DNA of 64,000 bases from Streptomyces barringtoniae (GTDB lineage Bacteria; Actinomycetota; Actinomycetes; Streptomycetales; Streptomycetaceae). Shown here one piece after another: positions 15,672-24,558 of this stretch. Below the pieces are notes generated by a model that saw only the letters and a list, made by a program, of their open reading frames with translations, did no database searches and was not told where the DNA came from. The position numbers and the translations under genes are program-made. How positions within the stretch are numbered: position 1 is the stretch's first letter; each line of letters begins with the position of its first letter. The stretch is taken from assembly GCF_020819595.1 (NCBI RefSeq), contig NZ_JAJHNP010000032.1, positions 1 to 64,000 on the forward strand, read 5' to 3'.

Positions 15672-17171
15672 ATGGACCAGCCCGCCCCGATACCCCGGCC
15701 GCCCGGCCCGGTCATGCCGCTCCCGCTGCGGGACCGGCTCACCATCCCGGTGCTGGCGTCGGGCGGCATCCTCATGGCGGTCATGCAGACCGTCGTCGTC
15801 CCCCTGCTGCCGGACCTGCCCCGGCTCACCGGCGCCTCCGCCGCAACCGTCTCCTGGACGGTCACCGCGACCCTGCTCTCCGGCGCCGTCCTCACCCCGG
15901 TGCTCGGCCGGGCCGGCGACATGTACGGCAAGCGCCGGGTGCTCACCGGTGCGCTCGCCCTGATGACCATCGGCTCGGTGCTGTGCGCCCTGACCTCCGA
16001 CATCGGCGTGCTCATCGCCGCCCGCGCACTCCAGGGCGCCGCCGCCTCCGTCGTACCGCTGTCGATCAGCATCCTGCGCGACGAACTCCCGCCGGAACGG
16101 CGGGGTTCGGCGGTGGCGCTGATGAGCTCCACCGTCGGCATCGGCGCCGCGCTCGGCCTGCCGCTCGCCGCGCTGGTCGTTCAGTACGCCGACTGGCACA
16201 CCATGTTCTGGCTCACCAGCGCCCTGGGTGCGATGGGCGTCGGCGCGACCTGGTGGGCGGTCAGGGAGTCGCCGGTGCGCGAGCCCGGCCGGTTCGACGT
16301 GCCCGGCGCACTGGGGCTCGCCGCCGGGCTCGTGTGCCTGCTGCTGGGCGTCTCGCAGGGCGGCTCCTGGGGCTGGGGGAGCGCCCGGGTCCTCGGGCTG
16401 TTCCTCGGCGCCGGCGTCGTCCTCGCCCTGTGGTGGTGGCAGCAGCTGCGCGCCGAACGGCCGCTGGTCGACCTGCGGTTGGCCGTCCGGCCGCGGGTGG
16501 GCCTGCCGCATGTCGCCGCCCTGCTCACCGGGTTCGCCTTCTACGCCAACTCGCTGGTCACCGCCCAGCTGGTACAGGCACCGAAGGCCACCGGCTACGG
16601 CCTCGGCCTGTCGATCGTCGCCACCGGTCTGTGTCTGCTGCCCGGCGGGGTGACCATGCTGCTCCTCTCGCCGCTGTCGGCCCGCATCTCGGCCGCGCGG
16701 GGCCCGCGGATCACCCTGGCGCTGGGTGCCGCCGTCATCGCCTGCGGCTACGGGGTCCGCATCGCCGACAGCCGCGACCTGTGGATGATCATCGGCGGGG
16801 CCACGGTCGTGGCGAGCGGGACCACACTCGCCTACTCGGCGCTGCCGACGCTCATCCTGCGGGCGGTACCGGCCGGGCAGACCGCCTCCGCCAACGGCGT
16901 CAACGTCCTCATGCGCACCGTCGGCCAGGCCACCTCCAGCGCCGCCGTCGCCGCCGTCCTCGTGCACCACAGCAGCCCCGTGGGCGGCGTACCGGTCCCC
17001 ACCCTGCACGGCTATCTGCTCGCGTTCGCGATGGCGGGCGCCCTCGCCCTCGCCGCCTGCGCCGCCGCCCTGTCCATCCCCGGCGACGGCACCCCGGACG
17101 GCACCCGCCCTGCCACGGACGCCACCCGCGGCGCCCGCGACCAGGCCATGGAGGGAGTACAGGAGACGTGA
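15672..17171 (+). CDS. MFS drug/metabolite exporter, DHA2 (14-TM) type
   Basis: A 499-residue membrane protein of the major facilitator superfamily. It has many hydrophobic segments, the loop motif GRAGDMYGKRRVL, and motif C-like VGIGAALGLPLAALV, as in proton-driven multidrug exporters. The substrate is unknown. ATG 15672 follows AGGAG. Its stop overlaps the downstream TetR start (GTGA), so the two are translationally coupled and probably repressed together through the twin palindromes upstream. Confidence 0.9.
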   Translation: MDQPAPIPRPPGPVMPLPLRDRLTIPVLASGGILMAVMQTVVVPLLPDLPRLTGASAATVSWTVTATLLSGAVLTPVLGRAGDMYGKRRVLTGALALMTIGSVLCALTSDIGVLIAARALQGAAASVVPLSISILRDELPPERRGSAVALMSSTVGIGAALGLPLAALVVQYADWHTMFWLTSALGAMGVGATWWAVRESPVREPGRFDVPGALGLAAGLVCLLLGVSQGGSWGWGSARVLGLFLGAGVVLALWWWQQLRAERPLVDLRLAVRPRVGLPHVAALLTGFAFYANSLVTAQLVQAPKATGYGLGLSIVATGLCLLPGGVTMLLLSPLSARISAARGPRITLALGAAVIACGYGVRIADSRDLWMIIGGATVVASGTTLAYSALPTLILRAVPAGQTASANGVNVLMRTVGQATSSAAVAAVLVHHSSPVGGVPVPTLHGYLLAFAMAGALALAACAAALSIPGDGTPDGTRPATDATRGARDQAMEGVQET

Positions 17172-17776
17172 GCACGCCACCCGCACCGGGTCTGTCCGCC
17201 CGCCGCGACGCCGAGGCCACCAAGGCGGCCATCCTCACAGCGGCCCGCCATCTCCTCGCCCGGCACGCGCACGCCGACATCACGCTCAGGGCCGTCGCCG
17301 AACGCGCCGGTGTGAGCCCGCCGTTGATCGTGAAGTACTTCGGCAACAAGGACACCCTGTTCGCCCGCGTGATGTCCTTCGGCACCGACGCGGACGCCCT
17401 GCTGGACGCGCCGCTCGCCGGTCTCGGCCGGCACATGGCCCGGCACGTCCTCGCCAGCCAGCGCGAGCGCGGCGCCGATCCGCTGCTGCGCATCGCCTTC
17501 GCCCCGCTGCACGGCGACCGCGGCGACATCCTGCGCGCCAACTTCCGCGCCCAGGTGACCGAACGCCTCGCCGCCCGGCTCACCGGCCCCGACCCTGGCC
17601 TGCGCGCTGAACTCGCCGTCGCCGCACTCGTCGGCCTCGGCGTGATGTACGGCATCGCACGCGGCCCGCACCTTCGGCAGACCGACGTCGACACCATCGC
17701 CGACCGCTACGGGCCGCTCGTCCAGGCCCAGTTGACCCCGGACAGCCCGCCCGGCGAGCCTCGCCCGGCCCGGTGA
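17168..17776 (+). CDS. TetR-family repressor of the MFS operon
   Basis: A 202-residue TetR protein. The N-terminal helix-turn-helix reads ITLRAVAERAGVSPPLIVKY followed by FGNKDTLFARV. The C-terminal ligand domain is unclassified. GTG 17168 overlaps the exporter stop by 4 bp and has AGGAGA before it. By arrangement it most likely represses its own operon at the two GTGAATGGCCATTCAC palindromes and is released by the exporter's substrate (inference). Confidence 0.9.
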   Translation: MSTPPAPGLSARRDAEATKAAILTAARHLLARHAHADITLRAVAERAGVSPPLIVKYFGNKDTLFARVMSFGTDADALLDAPLAGLGRHMARHVLASQRERGADPLLRIAFAPLHGDRGDILRANFRAQVTERLAARLTGPDPGLRAELAVAALVGLGVMYGIARGPHLRQTDVDTIADRYGPLVQAQLTPDSPPGEPRPAR

Positions 17777-17908
17777 GCGGGGCCTCCGCGGACCTGCGGA
17801 AGGCCGCTTCGTCGGCAAGGGGGCCGTCGGGGCCGGGCAGCCGTCGGGGCGCGGACGCTCCCCGGCGAGTTCGGGCGCGCCCCGCTGCAGGATGCCACAC
17901 TGGGCGCC

Positions 17909-18892
17909 ATGGACGAACGTGTAATCGGCAGGTCGGGACAGTGGGCATCGGTGATCGGGCTCGGCACGTGGCAGCTGGGCGCCGACTGGGGCGACGTGGA
18001 CGACAAGGAGGCGCTGTCCGTCCTGGAGACCGCGGCCGAGGCGGGCGTCACCTTCTTCGACACGGCCGACGTGTACGGCGACGGACGCAGCGAGGAGACC
18101 ATCGCCTCCTTCCTGCGCGGCCGGCCCGACCTGCATGTCCTGGTGGCGACCAAGATGGGCCGCCGGGTCGAGCAGATCCCCGAGAACTACGTCCTGGACA
18201 ACTTCCGCACCTGGAACGACCGCTCCCGCCGCAACCTCGGCGTCGACCGCATCGACCTGGTCCAGCTGCACTGCCCGCCGACGCCCGTCTACTCCTTTGA
18301 CGCGGTGTTCGACGCCCTGGACACCCTGGTCGAGGAGGAGCGCGTCGCGGCCTACGGGGTGAGCGTGGAGACCTGCGCCGAAGCCCTGACCGCGATCGCC
18401 CGGCCGAACGTGGCGAGCGTGCAGATCATTCTCAACCCGTTCCGCATGAAGCCCCTGTACGAGGTGCTCCCCGCCGCCCGCGAGGCCGGCGTCGGCATCA
18501 TCGCGCGCGTGCCCCTCGCCTCCGGCCTGCTGTCCGGCAAGTACACCAAGGACACGGTGTTCGCGGCCGACGACCACCGCACCTACAACCGGCACGGCGA
18601 GGCCTTCGACCAGGGCGAGACCTTCTCCGGCGTCGACTACGAGACCGGTGTCGAGGCCGCCGCCGAGTTCGCCGCGCTCGCTCCCGAGGGCTACACCCCG
18701 GCCCAGCTGGCGCTGCGCTGGATCATCGAGCAGGACGGCGTGACCACGGTGATCCCGGGCGCCCGCAAACCGGAGCAGGCCCGGGCGAACGCGGCCGCCG
18801 CCAAGCTGCCGCCGCTGCCGGAGGAGACGTTCGCCGCGATCCGCGAGCTGTACGAGCGGCGGATCAGGGAAAAGGTCGAACACCGGTGGTAG
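17909..18892 (+). CDS. aldo/keto reductase
   Basis: A 327-residue NADPH-dependent oxidoreductase with a TIM barrel. The expected residues are seen: Asp and Tyr in FFDTADVYGDGRSEE, Lys in VATKMG, and His in VQLHCPP. The C-terminal cofactor region is TTVIPGARKPEQARAN. It resembles bacterial AKRs of the YccK/L-glyceraldehyde-reductase-like group; the substrate is unknown. ATG 17909 has no clear ribosome site; the message may be leaderless or use the distant AGGAT. Confidence 0.9.
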   Translation: MDERVIGRSGQWASVIGLGTWQLGADWGDVDDKEALSVLETAAEAGVTFFDTADVYGDGRSEETIASFLRGRPDLHVLVATKMGRRVEQIPENYVLDNFRTWNDRSRRNLGVDRIDLVQLHCPPTPVYSFDAVFDALDTLVEEERVAAYGVSVETCAEALTAIARPNVASVQIILNPFRMKPLYEVLPAAREAGVGIIARVPLASGLLSGKYTKDTVFAADDHRTYNRHGEAFDQGETFSGVDYETGVEAAAEFAALAPEGYTPAQLALRWIIEQDGVTTVIPGARKPEQARANAAAAKLPPLPEETFAAIRELYERRIREKVEHRW

Positions 18893-18945
18893 GCACTCCC
18901 GTACCCACCGTTTGAACGAACGGCCGGGCGGATACACGACACCGC

Positions 18946-19494
18946 ATGACGGAGGAAGGACGGCGCAGGGGGCGCGACGAGACCGAGGAGGAGCGGGCCG
19001 ACCGGATGTGGGGCGATCTCATCCAGGAGGTCCGCGTCGCCCAGACGGGCGTGCAGATCCTGTTCGGCTTCCTGCTGACCGTCGTCTTCCAGCCGAAGTA
19101 CGCCACGCTGCCCCACGCCGACCAGGTCATCTACATCGTGACCGTCGTCCTGGGGGCCTGCACCACCGGGGCCCTCATCGGGCCGGTCTCCCTGCACCGG
19201 CTGGTCTCCGGCCGCCAGGTCAAGCCGCGGGCGGTGCGGCTGGCGTCCCGGATGACCCTGGTGGGCCTGGTCATGCTGCTCGTCACCATGACATCGGCGC
19301 TGCTGCTGATCCTCCGGGTGGCCACGCACGGCACCTATGTGCCGCTCCTGGTGTCAGTGGTCGTCGCCTGGTACCTGCTGTGGTGGTTCGGCCTGCCCCT
19401 GTGGGCCCGCCGCCGGCACACGTCCCCGTCCGGCGACGGGGGCGCGCGCCCGCCCGGATCCCCGGCTAGGGGCGGACGTACGGCCGGGTCATGA
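18946..19494 (+). CDS. DUF6328-like small membrane protein
   Basis: A 182-residue integral membrane protein. After a charged N terminus (RRRGRDETEEERADRMW) come four hydrophobic helices at about 37-50, 62-85, 100-122 and 128-150, then a disordered Gly/Pro/Arg tail. It resembles the DUF6328 family of actinobacterial proteins with no known role. No good ribosome site precedes ATG 18946. Its last 29 bases overlap the convergent VOC gene. Confidence 0.75.
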   Translation: MTEEGRRRGRDETEEERADRMWGDLIQEVRVAQTGVQILFGFLLTVVFQPKYATLPHADQVIYIVTVVLGACTTGALIGPVSLHRLVSGRQVKPRAVRLASRMTLVGLVMLLVTMTSALLLILRVATHGTYVPLLVSVVVAWYLLWWFGLPLWARRRHTSPSGDGGARPPGSPARGGRTAGS

Positions 19495-19897
19495 TCTCCA
19501 TGTTGTGCCCGGCCGGGTCGGCGAAGTAGGCGCCGCGGCCCCCGAAGAGCCGGTTGATCCGCCCGGGCTCGCCGTGGTGCGGGTCGGCGTAGTAGGTGAC
19601 GCCGAGCGCCTCCAGGCGGGCGATCATGCCGTCGAACTGCTCGTCGGGCACGAGGAACGCGTAGTGCTGCGGCTGGATCGGCCCGTCGCGCTTCTCGTAG
19701 TAGTCGAGCGTCACGCCGCCCCCGAGGTCGACGGGCAGGAACGGCCCGAACGGGGCGCCCACTTCCAGGCCCAGGACGGCGGCGAGGAATTCCGCCGACA
19801 GCCGCCGGTCCGTGGCGAGGACGGCGGTGTGGTCGAGCCGGACGGCGGTCGTGGGGGCGTGCTGCGCGGTGGGCTGGACGGTCTGCATGGGCTTCAT
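19466..19897 (-). CDS. single-domain VOC (glyoxalase/dioxygenase-like) protein
   Basis: A 143-residue VOC-fold protein starting RLDHTAVLATDRRLSAEFLA and ending YFADPAGHNMEIMTRP, where the His and Glu would be metal ligands. It could be a lyase, dioxygenase or resistance-type binding protein; the sequence does not decide. ATG 19897 is chosen for a GGAG 7 bases upstream; ATG 19888 is an alternative. Confidence 0.85.
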   Translation of the reverse strand: MKPMQTVQPTAQHAPTTAVRLDHTAVLATDRRLSAEFLAAVLGLEVGAPFGPFLPVDLGGGVTLDYYEKRDGPIQPQHYAFLVPDEQFDGMIARLEALGVTYYADPHHGEPGRINRLFGGRGAYFADPAGHNMEIMTRPYVRP

Positions 19898-20070
19898 GGG
19901 TGTCTCCGGGTCTCGAGGTCCGTGGGAAGGGCGGGCGCCCACGCGGGCGCCGGGCAGGAGCACTCGGAGACGGCGGCGGGCCTCTGGCCCGCCTCGCGCT
20001 CACGCCGGGGCCGGGAACCTCACTCGTGCGTGGCCCATGGCCGACCCGGCAGTCACCCGGATGACTTTAC

Positions 20071-20109
20071 TGATCATCATCGGGCCGGGCAACGGCCCGA
20101 TGATGATCA
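20071..20109. terminator. 16-bp perfect stem-loop overlapping the ssgA-like stop codon
   Basis: TGATCATCATCGGGCC (20071-20086) pairs perfectly with 20094-20109 around a 7-base loop. The right arm contains the TGA stop of the leftward SsgA-like gene (complement of 20107-20109), so the hairpin forms directly at the end of the reading frame. There is no U-tract. It is the strongest hairpin I noticed in the window. Confidence 0.7.
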
Positions 20110-20532
20110 GCCCGCGGAGAGGATCTCGGCCAACAGCGCGTCGACGGGGACGCGTTCCCGACCCGGCGGCACGATCCGGTGGGTCTGCCGCAGGAACGCG
20201 GCGACCGCGGGCGCCCAGGCGAACACCACCGCGTGCTGCCGGCCGCCGTCCGGGCGGACGTCCCCGAGGAACTCCATGCGCAGCTCGTGCCACGCACCGG
20301 TCGAGGCCGGCCGCAGCCGTACGTCCCCCACGCCGACGGGCCGCGCCAGACCTTCCAGGAGCATCTCCCGGTCCAGCCGCCAGCAGGCCAGCACCCGGCC
20401 GTCGTGGCCGAAGACGGCGGTGACGGCGAAGGGGTCGTCGGCGTGGTAACTGAGATGGGCCAGCACGGGGCACCGGCCGGTGCCTTCCGAGCGGAGCTCC
20501 ACCACCAGGGTCTTGTGCACGAACGCGGTCAC
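20107..20532 (-). CDS. SsgA-like protein (SALP), sporulation-associated cell division regulator
   Basis: A 141-residue protein of the SsgA/SsgB family, found only in morphologically complex actinomycetes. Typical features are the N-terminal LVVELRSEGTGRCPVLAHLSY, DPFAVTAVF, and WRLDREMLLEGLARPVGVGDV. Family members direct septum placement and peptidoglycan remodelling during sporulation, with SsgB recruiting FtsZ. This paralogue cannot be assigned to a specific SsgA-G type. The gene stands alone, with a 179-bp upstream gap. Confidence 0.9.
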   Translation of the reverse strand: MTAFVHKTLVVELRSEGTGRCPVLAHLSYHADDPFAVTAVFGHDGRVLACWRLDREMLLEGLARPVGVGDVRLRPASTGAWHELRMEFLGDVRPDGGRQHAVVFAWAPAVAAFLRQTHRIVPPGRERVPVDALLAEILSAG

Positions 20533-20711
20533 GCGAGGGCCTCCCGGCGACGATCGGCTCAGGGCTCTCTAGTACCCCCGTGACGGCCGGGATGCTCAAC
20601 CCTGCGACGGATTCCCGCCGGCTCCGCGCGGCCAGGCAGCTGCCGATGGCCCGCTGGAGTTCCTCCAGGCGCCGGACGATGTCGACGCATTGACCACACT
20701 TTGCCGGGCCG

Positions 20712-21683
20712 TCAGCCGAAGGCCTCCCGCAGCGCGGGCAGCAGGGTCTTCGCCGACCAGTCCAGGTACTCCGCCTGAGCGTCGCCGCCGATCTGCACGA
20801 GCGCGATCTCCCCGAACCCGGCCTCGGCGTACGGCCGTACGGCCTCGACGAAGGCGTCGGGGTCGTCGCCGCACGGGACGGAGGCGGCGACGTCGTCCTC
20901 GTCCACGAACCGCGTCGCGGACTCGAAGGAGTCGGGGTGCGGCAGTTCGGCGTTCACCTTCCAGCCCAGCCCGAACCAGCGGAACTGGGAGTGGGCGCGC
21001 TTGACCGCCGTGTCCCGGTCGGGGTCGTAGCACACCGGCAGCTGGCCGACCCGGGGTTTGCCGCTGCCGCCGTGCCGGTCGAAGGCCTCCAGCAGCCCCC
21101 GCTCCGGTTCGGTGGCGATGACCAGGTCGGCGAGGTGCCCGGCGAGCTCGCACGACTGGTCGCCGGAGACGGCGATCCCGATCGGCGGGGGCTCCTCCGG
21201 CAGATCCCACAGCCGGGCCGAGTCCACGTCGTAGTGCGGCCCGTGGTGGGTGACATGGCCGCCCTCGAACAGGGCGCGGATGATCCCCACGGCCTCCTCG
21301 AGCATCTCGTGGCGCACGTCCACCGGAGGCCAGCCGGCGCCCACGACATGCTCGTTCAGGTTCTCGCCGGCGCCCAGCCCGAGCCGGAACCTGCCCTGGG
21401 ACAGCAGCTGCACGGTGGCCGCCTTCTGCGCCACGATCGCCGGGTGGTAGCGCAGGATGGGGCAGGTCACATAGGTCATCAGCGGAATCCGCGAGGTGGC
21501 CTGGGCGGCGGCGCCCAGCACGCTCCACGCGTACGAGGAGTGGCCCTGCGAGCGCAGCCACGGAAAGTAGTGGTCGGAGATCACCGAGAAGTCGAACCCG
21601 GTCTCCTCGGCCCGGACGACGTGGTCCACGAGGTCCCGGGGGCCTGCCTGCTCGGTCATCATCGTGTATCCGATTTGCACCAT
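20712..21683 (-). CDS. LLM-class F420-dependent oxidoreductase
   Basis: A 323-residue luciferase-like TIM-barrel enzyme of the actinobacterial group related to F420-dependent glucose-6-phosphate dehydrogenase. Visible features are FSVISDHYFPWLRSQGHSSY near residue 33 and the GRFRLGLGAGENLNEHV motif. It probably uses coenzyme F420; the substrate is unknown. ATG/GTG choice: the annotated start MVQIGYTMMTEQ matches the first beta strand of the fold, so no longer start is needed. Confidence 0.88.
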   Translation of the reverse strand: MVQIGYTMMTEQAGPRDLVDHVVRAEETGFDFSVISDHYFPWLRSQGHSSYAWSVLGAAAQATSRIPLMTYVTCPILRYHPAIVAQKAATVQLLSQGRFRLGLGAGENLNEHVVGAGWPPVDVRHEMLEEAVGIIRALFEGGHVTHHGPHYDVDSARLWDLPEEPPPIGIAVSGDQSCELAGHLADLVIATEPERGLLEAFDRHGGSGKPRVGQLPVCYDPDRDTAVKRAHSQFRWFGLGWKVNAELPHPDSFESATRFVDEDDVAASVPCGDDPDAFVEAVRPYAEAGFGEIALVQIGGDAQAEYLDWSAKTLLPALREAFG

Positions 21684-21732
21684 ACGTGGCGAGTCCCCGA
21701 GGTGGCGGCCGGAAAACGGACCGCGGCGCCGG

Positions 21733-23292
21733 TCAGCCCCGCGGCAACCGGAACGTCTGCAGGAACGTCCTCAGCGCCAGCCGGTTCACGGCGTCGTTCC
21801 AGGTAGCGGCAGGGGTCTTGAACCGCAGGGAGAAGGCGTCGCCGCGGCCGGTCAGAAAGCCGCGCCCGAAGGTGTGCACCCGCGCGTCCCCCGTCCCGGC
21901 CAGCCACTCCAGGTCGGCGGCCCGGTACCCCTCGTACGTGGTGGCCCGCACGGTGCCGATGCGCTGGTAGCCGGGGAGACGCTGCAGGCCGGGTTCGACA
22001 TCCTCCTGCCAGACGGCCACGGGATCCGGGCCGACGTGCTCGCTGTGCGTGACGGCGAGGGTGGGGGAGGTGCCGTCCCGGCCGAAGGTGACGCGGTAGG
22101 CGCCGGTGACGCGGGAGGTCGTCAGCCGCTTCCAGCCGGCCGGCAGGGCGACGGAGAAGCCCTCCGGGGCGGTGTAGCGGTGATAGCCGGCCGGCAGGAC
22201 GGCTGAGGCACTCGCAGTCGGCGTGGGGGAGGAGGGCGCGGTGCCCGCGGTGCTCCTGCCGGGCGGACCGGCCGAGGTGGCGGGGTGGGCCGGTGCCTGC
22301 GCGCCGCCGGCGCCCGGCCCCTGGTGGGTCGCGGCCAGGACGGCGGCGGCGACGGTGACCACGGCCAGGGCGGTACCGGCCGCCAGGAGCCATCTGCCCG
22401 GCTCCCGCCCGGCGAGGCGGACACCGGCGTACGCGCCGCGCAGCCGGGGCACGGGGGCCGGTTCCCGGTCGGCGTCGGCGTCCTCGTCGAGGGTCCGGAT
22501 CAGGGCCTCCCTGACCACCGGCCGGGTCAGCCGCTCCCGCGAGTTCTTCCGCAGCAGCCCCTGCACGGCCTGGGTGAGCGGGCCCGTGCGCAGCGGGGTG
22601 CGCAGCGGCAGCCGGTCCACGGCCTTCAGCGTGGCGTCGGGCCGGCCGCGGTCGCGGAACGGCGGCCGGCCCTCCACCATCGTGTACAGCAGTGCACCCA
22701 GCGCCCACAGGTCGGCGGCCGGTCCGATGCGCTCGTCGCGGGCCTGCTCGGGCGAGGCGTACGACGGTGCCGTGAGCCGTGGCACCAGGGTCGCGCCGGC
22801 CAGCCCGAACCCGGTGACGACGACCGGCCCGCTGTCCCGCACGAAGACCTGGCCGGGGCTCAGCTCGCCGTGGGTGATGCCCCCGTCGTGGGCGGCCTGC
22901 AGCACATCGAGCAGTTCCAGGCCGACCCGGGCCGCCCGCGCGACGTTGAACCCGCCCTCGCGGCCGAGGAGTTCGCCGAGGGGTGTGCCGTCGATCCACT
23001 CGGTGACCGTCCACAGGGTGCCGGCCTCCACCACGGCGTCGACGACCGTGGCGACCTGGCCGGGGCACAGCAGCCGCATGGTCTCCGAGGTCCGCACGAC
23101 ACGGGCCGTGACCCGGCGCGCGGTGTCGTCACCGGCGGGCTCCGGCAGCGTGGTCTGGGCCACCAGCCGGGGCTGCTCCGCCGCCACGTCCTCGGCGTAC
23201 CACCACAGACGGTTGGTCTCGCGGGCGAAGACCTCCAGGAGCCGGTATCGTCCGGCGACCAACTCGTGTGCGGAGACGTGCGCCTTGGTCAT
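21733..23292 (-). CDS. membrane-anchored protein pseudokinase (Ser/Thr kinase fold lacking catalytic residues)
   Basis: A 519-residue protein with an N-terminal kinase fold (about 12-265), a transmembrane helix at 301-322, a Pro/Ser/Thr-rich linker and an external C-terminal domain (about 360-519). The fold is recognisable from THGELSPGQVFV, APSYASPEQA and DLWALGALLY. The catalytic residues are replaced: the HRD Asp is Glu143, DFG reads GFG at 161-163, the VAIK Lys is absent (LVAQTTL), and the Gly-rich loop is missing. It is therefore expected to bind partners, not phosphorylate. ATG 23292 is chosen for GAGGG at proper spacing; ATG 23298 is an alternative. Confidence 0.85.
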   Translation of the reverse strand: MTKAHVSAHELVAGRYRLLEVFARETNRLWWYAEDVAAEQPRLVAQTTLPEPAGDDTARRVTARVVRTSETMRLLCPGQVATVVDAVVEAGTLWTVTEWIDGTPLGELLGREGGFNVARAARVGLELLDVLQAAHDGGITHGELSPGQVFVRDSGPVVVTGFGLAGATLVPRLTAPSYASPEQARDERIGPAADLWALGALLYTMVEGRPPFRDRGRPDATLKAVDRLPLRTPLRTGPLTQAVQGLLRKNSRERLTRPVVREALIRTLDEDADADREPAPVPRLRGAYAGVRLAGREPGRWLLAAGTALAVVTVAAAVLAATHQGPGAGGAQAPAHPATSAGPPGRSTAGTAPSSPTPTASASAVLPAGYHRYTAPEGFSVALPAGWKRLTTSRVTGAYRVTFGRDGTSPTLAVTHSEHVGPDPVAVWQEDVEPGLQRLPGYQRIGTVRATTYEGYRAADLEWLAGTGDARVHTFGRGFLTGRGDAFSLRFKTPAATWNDAVNRLALRTFLQTFRLPRG

Positions 23293-23495
23293 GGTCATCC
23301 CTCGCTGAAACCCCTGTTTCGTGTCCTACAGGGGTACGCGGGGCGTGCGGGGGTGCGTTCAAAGAATCGCGAGTCCGGTGCCGTTCCTGCCTTTCATTCA
23401 ATTCTTCGAAAGGGCTTGCGAGTTTGGGATGGCCGCACCCGGGGGTCGTTCGACCTGCGGGTAACCGAGGGTAAATACCCGGGTGCGGCCCTGGT

Positions 23496-24458
23496 TCACA
23501 GCAGCCCGAACCGCTCGGCCCAGCCGGTCAGTTCCCGTGGAGCCGTGTTGCCGCCGCACACCACGAGTCCGATCCGGGCGCCGTCGCCGACCCGGGCCGC
23601 GACCTGCCGGGCCGCAGGCAGCAGGCAGCCCGCGGCCGGCTCGGCCCACACCTTGGCGTGGTCGGCGAGGTCCAGCGAGCCCTGCACCGCGTCCCGGTCC
23701 GGCACTACGAGCACCTCCTCGACCAGCGCGGAGACATGGTCGTACGTCAGCTGGGACACGGAGGGCGCGCTGAGCGTGGTGACCAGGGACGACAGGGCCA
23801 CCGGCACCGGTCCGCCCGCCCTCAGCGCACCCGACATGGCCTCGGCGCCCTCGGTCTCCACGCCCCAGACGCGCACCCCGGGACGCCGGGCGGCGAGGGC
23901 CGCCGCGACCCCGGCGATCAGCCCCCCACCGCCGATGCTGACCACGACGTCCGTCAGGTCGTCCGCCGCGTCCTCGGCCAATTCCAGCCCGACCGTGCCC
24001 TGTCCGGCGATCACCACCGGGTCGTCGAACGGGTGGACCAGGGTCAGCCCCTCGTCCCTGAGCCGCGTCACCAGCGCGAAGGCGCTGTCCATGCCGTCGG
24101 TCAGCCGCAGCTGCGCCCCCGCCCGCTCGGCGAGGGCGACGGAACGCGCGGGCGCGGTACGGGGCATGACCACGGTGGCCTTCACATCGAGGGCCGCGGC
24201 CATCACCGCGAGGGCGATCCCGTGGTTGCCGCCGCTGACGGCGACCACGCCGGCCGCTCGCTCGGCCTCGCTCAGCGACAGCAGCTTCGCCGTCGCCCCG
24301 CGGGCCTTGAACGAACCGGTGCGCTGGAGCAGTTCGAGCTTGGCGGTGACCGGGACGCCGAGCAGCTCGCTCAGGCCCGGACTCGGCACGGTCGGCGTCC
24401 GCACGACGTGCCCGGCGATCCGCTCCGCCGTGGCTTCGATCTCCTTGATGCCGATCAA
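23496..24458 (-). CDS. threonine/serine dehydratase-like PLP enzyme
   Basis: A 320-residue fold-type II PLP enzyme. The cofactor lysine lies in QRTGSFKARGA near residue 50, the phosphate-binding loop is SIGGGGLIAG, and AVSGGNHGIALA binds the substrate carboxylate. It should deaminate threonine or serine to the 2-oxo acid or act on a related hydroxy amino acid; the absence of a C-terminal ACT domain suggests a catabolic, non-isoleucine-regulated form. It lies upstream of the pseudokinase gene with a 203-bp gap, so co-transcription is uncertain. Confidence 0.88.
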   Translation of the reverse strand: MIGIKEIEATAERIAGHVVRTPTVPSPGLSELLGVPVTAKLELLQRTGSFKARGATAKLLSLSEAERAAGVVAVSGGNHGIALAVMAAALDVKATVVMPRTAPARSVALAERAGAQLRLTDGMDSAFALVTRLRDEGLTLVHPFDDPVVIAGQGTVGLELAEDAADDLTDVVVSIGGGGLIAGVAAALAARRPGVRVWGVETEGAEAMSGALRAGGPVPVALSSLVTTLSAPSVSQLTYDHVSALVEEVLVVPDRDAVQGSLDLADHAKVWAEPAAGCLLPAARQVAARVGDGARIGLVVCGGNTAPRELTGWAERFGLL

Positions 24459-24558
24459 GGTGCTTCACCCTTCCGGCGCGGGGGTGTTGGGCCGCGCCGT
24501 TCGCACCCTGACCCGTGCGGACTCCCGGGGTCAACACGGATTCACCGCACGGCCGGGA

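Noticed and set aside
20600..20711. Leftward helical-looking peptide (VDIVRRLEELQRAIGS) between the F420-type enzyme and the SsgA-like gene
   Set aside because: No in-frame ATG or GTG start was found near it, and it is too short to call. It could be a relic but cannot be supported.
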